From Acanthochlamys bracteata (taxonomy: Eukaryota; Streptophyta; Magnoliopsida; Pandanales; Velloziaceae), in contig CM034139.1 in the NCBI GenBank assembly GCA_019914995.1, positions 749,001 to 813,000 on the forward strand: DNA of 64,000 bases. The letters are read 5' to 3'. Below are positions 56,088-64,000 of this stretch, piece after piece. Both the position numbers and the translations under genes were made by a program. The notes beneath the pieces were generated by a model, which saw nothing but the letters and a program-made list of their open reading frames with translations, did no database searches and was not told where the DNA came from. Each line of letters opens with the position of its first letter. Position 1 is the first letter of the stretch.

Positions 56088-57040
56088 AAATTGACTACAG
56101 AAAAGAAAAGAGCGGCCCCTTTTCTTCTTATGATATCACAGAGGTGTGGCGCTATATGAGGCTCGTATTGAGGAGCAACTTTGGAGTCCTTTCCACTGAG
56201 GGAGACTACAGTAGCTCGAACTCAAACTATCTACAAAAAAGATCAGGTCGCTTTTCTTTCCGGCCGGTTCAACCGACGTTGCTCGGTTGAGCGCTCTCTT
56301 TTTTTTATCCAATTCCGTCTGACGAACTCGCGAAAGGTGTTGAGACTGGATAAGGTACGAAGTTCGTGCTTGAGTCCTATTCCATTCTCAGGCAAGGAAG
56401 TTGCTGGCCAACACCCGCTCACCTCTTCCAGAGCCGAACCAGAAAGGAGTGGTGGTTGGTGGAGATTCGACAAGTTAATATACAATGTATAAGGGCTAAG
56501 GGATAAAAGCGAGATTTGGCTTCCAAGAGAGAAGAGAAATAGGCAGATGATCGGTCTGCTACGCTACATACGTTGACCTTGACGTGGCAGATTCATCCAA
56601 TTGAACACTACCTGGGAATGGTACTAGATAATCCAACTCTTTTTCCTACCGAAAAGGATGATGATGATGACAGCTAGCCTCCCGACCATCCCTCTCGGTC
56701 TGTTTGGCTGCTGCTTTCTTGAGTTCGATCTAGTCTGCTGGACTGTGAGGGCTAATTACTCACCAGATCCACTGCCTTCTCTCTCCTTTCTTTCTCCCTC
56801 AATTCATTCGCCAGTAGAGTGAACTTGCCAGTAGTCCTTTTTGGAAATGATCGGCTACTAAATAGCATAGGGAAAAAAGGAAGATCTAAGCGAAGGACAA
56901 AGAATTTCTTGATTGACAGCTGTGTTAGATGGTAGTTCACTCAGAGCTGTGGAAGGTTTTAAGCGGTAGACAGGTGGGATAGCTGAAAAAGAAGCATACA
57001 TGATCTTAAGCAAGAAAGAAAATGAGAAAGAAATTTGAAG

Positions 57041-57376
57041 TGTTGGGCCTCCAAGTTAGGCTAGGCTCGGATTAGTAGCGTGTAGGGCTTGATGGGCCCG
57101 AGTGAAAGACGGACTAGCTTGGTGGGTTAGGGTCGGGTTAGTAGCGTAGGGGTCTGGGTTGGTGCCTAAGTGAAAAACGGTTAGCTAACTTGGAGGTGGG
57201 CCAACAACTCGCCTTGGTTGGGCCAAATGAACCCTGATTTGGTGGACTTAACAGCCCACGCCCCTTAATAGTCCCACATTGGCTAGGTGCTGGAATGGGT
57301 ATGTACTTATAAGTGGGGGATGCTAACCCCTAAAATAGGTTGGCCAATTCTTTTAGTGTGGGGACCCGATCCTACA
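57041..57376 (+). repeat. Left LTR of the TRIM (336 bp)
   Basis: It starts TGTTGGGCCTCCAAGTTAG and ends GATCCTACA. It differs from the right LTR by scattered substitutions and small balancing indels. Confidence 0.88.
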
Positions 57377-57432
57377 ATTGATATCAGAGCCCGGTGGGGT
57401 GAAGCCACCCGACGTGTTGCTGGGGGGGAGAT

Positions 57433-57768
57433 TGTTGAGCCTCCAAATTAGGCTAGGCTCGGATTAGTAGCGTGTAGGGCTTGATGGGCCCGAGTGAAAG
57501 ACGGACTAGTTTGGTGGGCTAGGGCCGGGTTAGTAGCATAGGAGCCTGGACTGGTGCCCAAGTGAAAAACGGGCTAGCTAACTTGGAGGTGGGCCAGCAA
57601 CTCGCCTTGGGTTGGGCCAAGTGGACCATGGCTTGGTGGGCTTAACAGCCCACGCCCCTTAATAGTCTCACATTGGCTGGGTGCTGGAATAGGTATGTAC
57701 TTATAAGTGGGGATTGCTAACCCCTAAGAGGTTGGCCAATCCTTTTAGTGTGGGGACCCGATCCTACA
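57433..57768 (+). repeat. Right LTR of the TRIM (336 bp)
   Basis: It starts TGTTGAGCCTCCAAATTAG and ends GATCCTACA. It follows the G-rich polypurine tract of the 56-base internal region. Confidence 0.88.
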
Positions 57769-58341
57769 GGAAGAAATCGGATGGCAAGCACCAGGCAAGC
57801 TATTCTTTCTTCTCGCAGGAAGAGAGAAAGAATAAGTGCTGAAGAGATCGATTTCTTTCCGTCACTAAGGAATCTGAGAGGAAGGGTTGGTCAATCAGTC
57901 GTTCAAGATTGAGGGAGTTTGAAAAGAGGATTAGAAGACTATCCGTATGCGTCTAAGAACTAGGCCAAGCAAACATCCATCTCATAGGGTACCACTCAGC
58001 ATCGTTCAATGTTGGAGGGACAGGATCGTCAGCCAATAGCGACTACGCAGTCGAGGGAAGATGGAGTAGTAACAGTCAGGTCAACATCTTGTTCAGAATA
58101 GCACCTAGGAAGTTGTCCATTTGAAACCTCACAAAATATTATAGGATTGTGGATTTTTCGTACTAAACGATTGTCTGATGGCTCTATTGATAGGTACAAT
58201 ACACGTTTGGTTGCTAAGGGATTTCATCAGTGCCCCAGAGTGAACTATCATGGCACATTTAGTTCATTTCTCAAACTAACTATTGTTCATCTTGTTCTAA
58301 GTCTTGAATCTGTAGAGGGTGGTCCCTTTACCAACTTGATA

Positions 58342-58776
58342 CATTAAAATTATAGATTACATCGAATAATTTTGATTTATATAGAATAAATTATAAAAAT
58401 TATAATCAAATAAAATACAATATAAGTAAAGACGACTAGAGCAAATATTAGTCGCTACTGATTAGACAATAGCGTGTGGTTAACATGGCCGGCTGCTATT
58501 AATTTATAACTAGTGGCAACTTCTGCAGCTTACAGTTGCTATTGCAAAGTGCAGTAGCAACTAATGGTCAACACAGTCGCTAGTGAAAAATGTAATAGCG
58601 ACTGACTTCACCAAAAGTTTATATGCTTACATAACAACGACTGATGTGTCAGTCTAGTCGCGGTTGGTTTAGTCATTAGCGACTACTTTGTTGTTAGTCG
58701 CTACTTGGTGGTGTTGGCAACTATTTTTCTTTAGTCCCTACTAGTCTGGTCGCTATAATGGATTTCGCTTATAGTG
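58342..58776 (+). mobile_element. Small CACTA-like element, right copy (435 bp)
   Basis: Its right end is GATTTCGCTTATAGTG (CACTATAAGCGAAATC on the other strand). Its left end is CATTAAAATTATAG, one base off CACTA. The interior has many AGTCGCTA/TAGCGACT motifs. It sits at the same point of the Copia gene as 22497-22868 but is about 60 bp longer. Confidence 0.6.
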
Positions 58777-59389
58777 TGACAACAATACCTTTCTCCAAGG
58801 ACATCTATCTGGAAACGTCTATATGTCTCAACCATTCAGATTCATTGATTCTGATTTTCTCACTCATGTTTGCAAACTTCGTAAGGATATTTACGATCTC
58901 ACATAAGCCCCACGAGCTTGATATCACGAGTTCAAAATATTTTTAATTGACTATGGACTTGTTAACTCTCACGTTGACACCTCACTTTACATTTTTAAGA
59001 CAAGTAGACATCTCATATACTTATCTATGTTAATGATTTGATCATTAAATGAGATATCCAGAATATAAACAACGATTTGTGGAGCTTTTTGCCCAATAAT
59101 TTCCGTAAAAAGTTTTGGTTTATTGTTATTTTTTCTTAGTGTTGAGGTTATTTAGCACAATTTTTACATGCCTTTTTTTCTCTCGATGTGATACATTATC
59201 AACCTCCTTATTCGAACTAAAATGATTGATACCGAACCAGTTATGACTCCCTTAGCTGCTAGACCTATATTGAATTTGTCTAATCCAATAGAACTTTTGG
59301 TACATTGGGAGCCTTCAAAATGTGTCTCTCATATGTCCGGATATTACATTTACAGTCAATAAGCTATCCCAATTCATACATCGACTCAG

Positions 59390-59510
59390 TTCCTGTAATT
59401 AAGGAGTTGACTTATCTTGATTTTAGGAACATTTGATTCAGCTTTAAATGGTATATATATGTATTAGATATCAACAAAGAAAATCAAGCCATTCAATATA
59501 ATTCTCTACA
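59390..59510 (+). repeat. 3' LTR of the short-LTR Copia, right copy
   Basis: It aligns in reverse complement with 9604-9728: shared TTGATTTTAGGAACATTTGA, then TATAATTCTCTACA at the end. The left limit is fuzzy because the first bases have diverged. Confidence 0.65.
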
Positions 59511-60816
59511 TCTTCTTCTCTTACGGTATGTTTGGATTGAGAATGAGGGAGAGCAATGGAGAGTATTAATTACTCTCCTTTACTCTTATTTGGTAACGTT
59601 TACATAAAATTAATAGAGAGTAAAACTTCTCTCTATTGATTTTATATGGGAGTAATTGGTTACACCCCAACTTGAGGAATAACCAAGAGGAAGAGACATT
59701 TAGGATCTGTAACTTGGTTACACCCCAATTGGGGTATATCCATGTTACTTTGATCTATCTATGCACTTTATTGTTTTCTTCTCATTCCCACTCAATTGCG
59801 CTTGCCTCTTATCTCGCCGGTCGCCGCCTCGGTGCTGTCGATCAATGTACGTTCTTAATTTCGTTATTACCATTACGTTTTTATATTTACGTATTGTTTG
59901 TCAATTTCGATTTCGTTTGATTTCATCGATTTTTATTTCTTGTATCATGTGATTTCTTCAATTTCGGCTGATTTTCTAGTTTACATCTGAAGTTTTCATT
60001 TGAATTCTTTGATCTCATCTTCTTTCTTCTTCGACTTATTCTTCAAATTGTTTTGATTAGTTTATAAGATATATGACTTCAATTTATTAACAATATTTCT
60101 TGATAAGACATTTTTTTTAAATAATAAGATTTTTTTTTTTAATTTCTTCTCCAATGAGAAGGTTAAACAGTGAGGTTTTGCAAAAAAATTTTATTTCTTC
60201 TCTAGTACGAAAAAAATTAGTCATAGTGAGAAGGTTGTGTAAAATTTTTTACTTCTATCTAGATTTCTTTCAATTTCGATTTTTTTTCTTCTGTTTAATA
60301 GTGATAGATGTATAAAGTCTATTATCTATGTAATATATGAATTTTGGCATGCACATGAGATCTCCATTTTTTGTAAGCATAGTTGTATGTATGAGCATAT
60401 CAATGTTTGTACGCACTTCTTATTTGATGTCAGATAAATGCCAGTACCACTTGCCATATTAAAGTCTAACTTTAGCAAACAACATAACTAGAAGCTATAA
60501 AAGGTATATGATAATTAATTCATAATGCATTGACATAATATTATAATTAGAGAATACAACTAAGGCTCATCCCACTGGATGGATTTATCTAATGCATCAT
60601 AGATAACAATGCCTTAGATTCTGGATGGTACAAGTGTTTATATTACAATATGACGAGCATGGACATTCCATAAGGTTTGGATCAAAACACCAACATAAGA
60701 TGATAGTGTATACAATTTTCTAAATGATGGATATCTCTATGCCAGCCTAGCTGCATGTTTGTAGACCTATAGGTCTTCCTTAGTTGATAATCCTAGGTCT
60801 ACAAACTTGAAATTGC

Positions 60817-61077
60817 GTGCTTTTAATGAATTCTTCTTCCTTATTCAATGAAATAGAACTTTTGTTGTCTTGTATTATAATTGCATTCTCTTTTTCTTTT
60901 TCTATTTTTTTGTGTAGATTTTGCATCATATTCAATATGGATGATAAGTCGGATAAATATTTTCACTTGTATCTTTTGGCTATGGCATTTTCAGTTTGTG
61001 CTATTGTTTATGTGATATTACAAAATCAATTTAAAAAAAAGATAACTTTAATTGGTCCCTATTTTATCAAAAAATAG
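60817..61077 (+). pseudogene. PIF/Harbinger transposase, N-terminal fragment, right copy
   Basis: The 86-residue frame with MDDKSDKYFHLYLLAMAFSV and YVILQNQFKKKITLIGPYF aligns with the minus-strand fragment at 8695-9036. A stop after KK replaces the continuation seen in the left copy, although the DNA beyond still encodes a SEARV-like string out of frame. Confidence 0.5.
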
Positions 61078-61499
61078 AAAGAATTCGATGCGGAGTATTT
61101 AGTTTTATTGCTAGTGAGGCTAGAGTCATAGCATTTACCGGATGGGTCAGTCAGCATTTGCAAAATGGTGTCGCTTGTTAATGGCATTTGACAGTTACAA
61201 ACTTATAGGGCGAGCTAGCATAGAAGAATAAATAATTAATTTTATATGTATTATTGGACAAATGTCAACGAATTATTTAGCATAAGGCATTTTCTAACGA
61301 ATCGTAGAAATTATCAGTCGTCAATTTCATAATGTATTACAAGATGTCATAGAATTAAAAGATAAATTCTTACAACAATCTGATTGTATGGATCACAGGT
61401 TCTAAAGAAACAATAGCTCTAGATACTATTCTTGTTTCAAGGTAAAGAAATATCCTGACTTTTAATTATAATAGATGTTTTTACATAACTTATTAAATA

Positions 61500-61715
61500 A
61501 TAAATTATAACGTCAAAAATGTATTGGAGCAGTTAATAGAACACATTTTTTGAGTTAAAATTTCTCCTACTATTCCTCCTAGATATCATGATAGAAAAAA
61601 GTATCCCACACAAAATGTACTGACTGCTTGTAATTTTAATCTCAAGTTCACAATGTGTTAGCTAGTTAGAAAGGATCAGCGTTGGACTATAGAATTATAA
61701 CGAATGCATAGAAAT
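61500..61715 (+). pseudogene. HARBI1-like nuclease, catalytic first half
   Basis: Broken frames read IPPRYHDRKKYPTQNVLTAC and then NFNLKFTMC. In plant PIF/Harbinger transposases this is the 'H-x-R-V-x-x-P...RYRGRK-x-x-TQNVLAACNFDLKFTYVL' segment of the DDE nuclease, after its first catalytic Asp. Stop codons and a frame break follow, and sequence similarity to the left copy ends near 61715. Confidence 0.6.
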
Positions 61716-62082
61716 TGCAGATGTGAGTTTATATAGAAAAAGTTAATTGCCATCGATTCGTTGTCAGTATGAATCGCATAGAAAAAATTTGAATCTTTTA
61801 TGCTCTTGGCATTGGTTTCTTCGACTTTTTCGAGTGACCCAAGTTGTTCCAACAATCTATCTCGTCAAAACTGACTTGTGACTCAGCAAGTATATCGGTA
61901 ACTCATGCACGGATATGCATTCCTCCTGAAATTGGTCTACTAGTATCGTCACTGCGGTAGATATTTGTCTATTACTAGATATGCGCACCATTTTTTGCCG
62001 GCTTACTATAGTATGAGTATGGTATTTTTACAAAATTCACCACTCTCCACTCTCCATGATCCATCACCATCACATTTCACTC
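61716..62082. other. No feature recognised
   Basis: Mixed AT-rich DNA between the Harbinger remnant and the FAR1-like fragment. No repeat end or coding motif is seen. Confidence 0.4.
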
Positions 62083-62349
62083 TCATCGATACAGCACATT
62101 ATCATTTAACCGTACTATTATTTCTCTTCTTATTTTCTTTTTCTTTTCGAAGGCATCATCTATTTTTCTCCTTTCGTGGACTCTGTAATAACCAAAACGC
62201 TCACAAATCATTGTAGCAGCAGTTATTTGAGCAGGACATACAAGTTGTCTCTTTTTTGGAGCTCGAAGCAAGATGCCAATGTCCGATGCTTTTTCGTAGT
62301 CTGTATAAAATTGCTTTACAGCTTCGATGCTATCAAATATCATTCCCAC
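62083..62349 (-). pseudogene. FAR1/MULE-type DNA-binding domain fragment
   Basis: This is an 88-residue minus-strand frame: MGMIFDSIEAVKQFYTDYEK, then TMICERFGYYRVHERRKIDD. The 'GMxFDSxEEAxxFYxxYA' start followed by a 'C-x-R-E-G' segment is the FAR1 DNA-binding domain, found in FHY3/FAR1 transcription factors and in Mutator-like transposases. The histidine/cysteine parts that complete the zinc site are not seen, and no MULE domain follows, so it is a fragment. The source (host gene or transposon) cannot be told. Confidence 0.5.
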
Positions 62350-62529
62350 AAATAGTAGTTTCTTATCATCATTATCTTCTATTATGTCCGCAAAAAGAAT
62401 CCCTCTCTTGTATCAGCGACTCCGTTGATTCTACAAAAGAATGAAGAACTAATATTTTGTTATTTTACGAGTATACTTCAACAAATACAATATATTCAAA
62501 ACTAAGAATACAACTAAAAAAATACAAGT

Positions 62530-63110
62530 AATGAATCGATTACATTTCGACCAAATTTTATAACATATAAGTCAGATTTATCAACCCGAGAAGGATCAAT
62601 GCATATGGATGTCAACGTAATAAAATCGAATTAATAAAATAAATCAGGTGTAAATTAATGTCGAACTATGGCGTCGATATTGTTTAGACCGCGTTGAGGC
62701 TACATACTCGGACATATTGATTAACGTCTCATTGTGTCGACAATATGGAATTATCGGTACGAGGTCGATGTCCAATTTTTTGACACATAAGTCAAATTTG
62801 TCGACCTGAAAATAGAATTAGGTTCAGGACATATTGATATCAACCTACGAAATCTGTATGTCATCCGTATAATTGAGTTGTAAATTGATGTCCAACTATA
62901 ATGTGGTCTTTCTTTGTACCACATTTCGACTTTACCGGCAACGTATATAGTCGAACGTATTAATTCAATGTCACAACGGTTGACCTTGAAGAATCTCTGC
63001 CACGAGATCGACTAGGACATCGACCATCTATTTGAACTCAACGGTAGCCACTATAGTCAACAGAGATTTGAGCGGGAGGTAATTCGATAACTTCCTATAA
63101 AGAAAGGGAG
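62530..63110. repeat. Degenerate tandem repeat, period about 220 bp
   Basis: Two units (starting near 62551 and 62771) share ACATAAGTCARATTTRTC, GACATATTGAT-like, and GTAAATTRATGTCSAACTAT phrases in the same order, with several TGTCGA/TCGAC strings. A third partial unit may follow near 62940. There is no open frame of note. The origin is unknown. Confidence 0.35.
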
Positions 63111-63510
63111 AATATCTATTGTTTCGTGATCTATATCCACGGCGAGAGAGTTGAGGAATCTAGAAATGAGTCGGCCATAGAAGAAGATCTAGAAACGAAG
63201 GAGCAATTACTGTTGGAACAGTCTTCCAAGCTAGCACTCTTTTGCCAAAAAAATCACAAACTTTTTCTAAAGAGTCTGAAATCCTAAAGTTTAATCACAT
63301 GAAGAGATATTTCGCCCTTAAGTTATCCGAAGTTGCAATGATTCGTGAGTGTATATGCATTTGCACACAGAAGGACCGTACGTGCAAAAGAACTAGCGGA
63401 TAAAAGGATGGGCTTGCCCTCATGTGCGAGAAAGATACATATTTGCTCGCAAGTCGTCCTCATTCAGGAGAGCCTTTAGATCTTAGATCGAAAGGCCATG
63501 ATTGAGGCAC

Positions 63511-63557
63511 TGCTGCGCGCGCGCGCACACACACTCATATATATATATATATATATA
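63511..63557. repeat. Compound microsatellite (GC)n(AC)n(AT)n
   Basis: Consecutive runs CGCGCGCGCG, CACACACA and TATATATATATATATATATA form a three-part simple repeat. All three can adopt non-B DNA, with the GC/AC part able to form Z-DNA. Confidence 0.9.
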
Positions 63558-64000
63558 GCAATGTTTTTATTTTTATAGATTTTTTCAATTTTTTCTGTGA
63601 TGGTGTAGTCCGAAACTGGAGCCGAAGCCGGAGCAAGGAGAGATTCAATTACAGTGTTTCAATTGCAGGTATCTTCATTTCAGCGTTTAATTTGTGCTTC
63701 ATTTGTTCTTTTTTTTTTTTTTTTTTTTTGAATCTTCCCTCTGTTTTCAGGAAGGCCAGATGTTGGATGAGGTAACTCACATGTAGGCTTCTCTAGAGCT
63801 CGCCGGATGTAGCCTTGAGTGGCTCTGGGCTCAATAGGTGCAGTCTTGAGCAAGTGTCTACTTGTTTTCATTTTGTGTTTTCTGTTTTTCATGAATGCCG
63901 ATTCTTCGACAGTGAATGAATGTCTACAATTGTGTTTGAACGTGTGGGTGTGTATCGTGGTGTAACGCAGGCCATTCATGTAAAGGTGTAGAGTCTTGTA
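63558..64000. other. No gene recognised; T-tract at 63711-63729
   Basis: The stretch contains a run of about 19 Ts. One minus-strand frame of 99 codons (63680-63979) owes its basic N-lys stretch to this T-run and has no family resemblance. Plus-strand sequence around 63600-63680 (GAAACTGGAGCCGAAGCCGG, TTGCAGGTATC) could be an exon edge of a gene starting beyond the window, but nothing supports this further. Confidence 0.3.

Larger units (their letters stand above)
57041..57768 (+). mobile_element. TRIM/SMART-type miniature LTR retrotransposon, 728 bp
   Basis: Two direct repeats of 336 bp each (57041-57376 and 57433-57768) have TGTTGRGCCTCCAARTTAGG starts and GACCCGATCCTACA ends (TG...CA). 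Between them are only 56 bases. These hold a primer site (TTGATATCAGAGCCC, matching the initiator tRNA-Met complement TGGTATCAGAGCC with one or two changes) and a polypurine tract (CTGGGGGGGAGAT) directly before the second LTR. The flanks TGAAG (57036-57040) and GGAAG (57769-57773) match at four of five bases, consistent with a target duplication. There is no coding capacity; it would rely on proteins from another element. Confidence 0.88.
54616..58080. other. Nuclear insertion of mitochondrial DNA (NUMT), with a TRIM inside
   Basis: Composition becomes much less AT-rich than the rest of the window, and no nuclear repeats are seen apart from the TRIM. A mitochondrial-type tRNA-Lys(UUU) lies inside. 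The rest has the look of plant mitochondrial intergenic DNA (GAAAGCGTGCGCAAGC, CGGCCGGTTCAACCGACG), with many purine-rich/pyrimidine-rich stretches. The left junction falls exactly where homology with the left arm ends (54615). The right junction (about 58080) falls inside the Copia reverse transcriptase. The block therefore replaces 36213-36567 and the 5' half of the Copia. The mitochondrial origin is inferred from the tRNA and composition. Confidence 0.7.
58085..59510 (+). mobile_element. 3' part of the short-LTR Copia, right copy
   Basis: In reverse complement this matches 33560-33428, 23020-22078, 9846-9729 and the 3' LTR 9728-9604, without the hAT and Sirevirus inserts. Translation from 58147 gives WIFRTKRLSDGSIDRYNTR and LVAKGFHQCPRVNYH (RT fingers). 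After the small CACTA-like insert come HVCKLRKDIYDL and FIDSDFLTHVCK-like pieces. It ends in an LTR at about 59390-59510. Gag, protease, integrase and the 5' LTR are missing because the NUMT block replaces them. Stops are frequent. Confidence 0.75.
59524..61715 (+). mobile_element. Decayed PIF/Harbinger element, right copy
   Basis: It begins CGGTATGTTTGGATTGAGAA and matches the left copy in reverse complement from 9590 downwards. It keeps a leader of about 735 bp (59790-60525) that the left copy lacks, with a GC-rich leader patch followed by an ATGTACG donor-like site. It has the N-terminal piece (60817-61077) and the first half of the DDE nuclease (61500-61715) but not the C-terminal half present in the left copy. 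No right terminal repeat was found. Confidence 0.65.

Noticed and set aside
54783..56492. Several frames of 60-110 codons in the mitochondrial-type block
   Set aside because: None matches a mitochondrial protein I recognise; they fit intergenic mitochondrial DNA with low stop density due to composition.
63680..63979. 99-codon basic minus frame at the window end
   Set aside because: Its lysine run is the complement of a T-tract; no domain or splice context supports it.

Overview
The window is nuclear DNA of a flowering plant. Three things show this: a plant-type PB1-domain gene with a short GT-AG intron, a coiled-coil NB-LRR (CC-NLR) resistance gene family, and a dense load of plant transposons (Copia, Sirevirus-like Copia, hAT, CACTA, PIF/Harbinger, TRIM and MITEs). 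The species cannot be told from the sequence. Most of the 64 kb is repeat-derived. Only two protein genes look intact: a PB1/poly-Q protein (2295-4322, +) and a full-length NLR (37455-40886, -).

Layout. 1-4.8 kb: AT-rich intergenic DNA and the PB1 gene. 4.8-7.3 kb: MITEs, including a hAT-type one. 7.4-9.6 kb: a decayed PIF/Harbinger element (-). 9.6-36.2 kb: one Copia element on the minus strand (short LTRs at 9604-9728 and 36091-36212) blown apart by later insertions. A hAT element (9855-22069) sits in it. That hAT holds a CACTA element (11840-21279), which holds a 5.6-kb foldback element with 1.4-1.5-kb inverted arms. Separately, a 10.4-kb Sirevirus-like Copia (23021-33427) sits in the same host element. 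36.6-41.8 kb: the intact NLR and its flanks. 41.8-49.5 kb: a spacer with minisatellites and a second decayed Copia (+). 49.6-54.6 kb: an inverted copy of the NLR block, carrying a broken NLR. 54.6-58.1 kb: a piece of mitochondrial-type DNA with a tRNA-Lys(UUU), itself hit by a 728-bp TRIM. 58.1-61.7 kb: the inverted partners of the first Copia (3' part only) and of the Harbinger element. 61.7-64 kb: a FAR1-like fragment, degenerate repeats and microsatellites.

The organising feature is a large inverted duplication. The order NLR-Copia-Harbinger on the left (reading leftwards from about 41.8 kb) is repeated rightwards from about 49.6 kb. Because the two arms can be compared base by base, one arm often supplies the empty site for an insertion in the other. 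The hAT, CACTA, foldback and Sirevirus insertions and the 8.2-kb MITE are in the left arm only, so they appear younger than the duplication. A small CACTA-like element (22497-22868 and 58342-58776) is in both arms, so it appears older. In the right arm, mitochondrial-type DNA replaces the 5' half of the Copia, as expected when a double-strand break is patched with organellar DNA.

The most notable biology is the NLR pair. The intact gene ends in a cysteine/histidine-rich C1-like domain preceded by a WPE motif, which resembles the tail of plant nucleoredoxins and looks like an integrated domain on an NLR. The right-hand copy has lost exactly this tail, through a 1-bp deletion and a 32-bp deletion. 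All identifications are by eye from motifs and by comparing segments within the window. No database search was possible.
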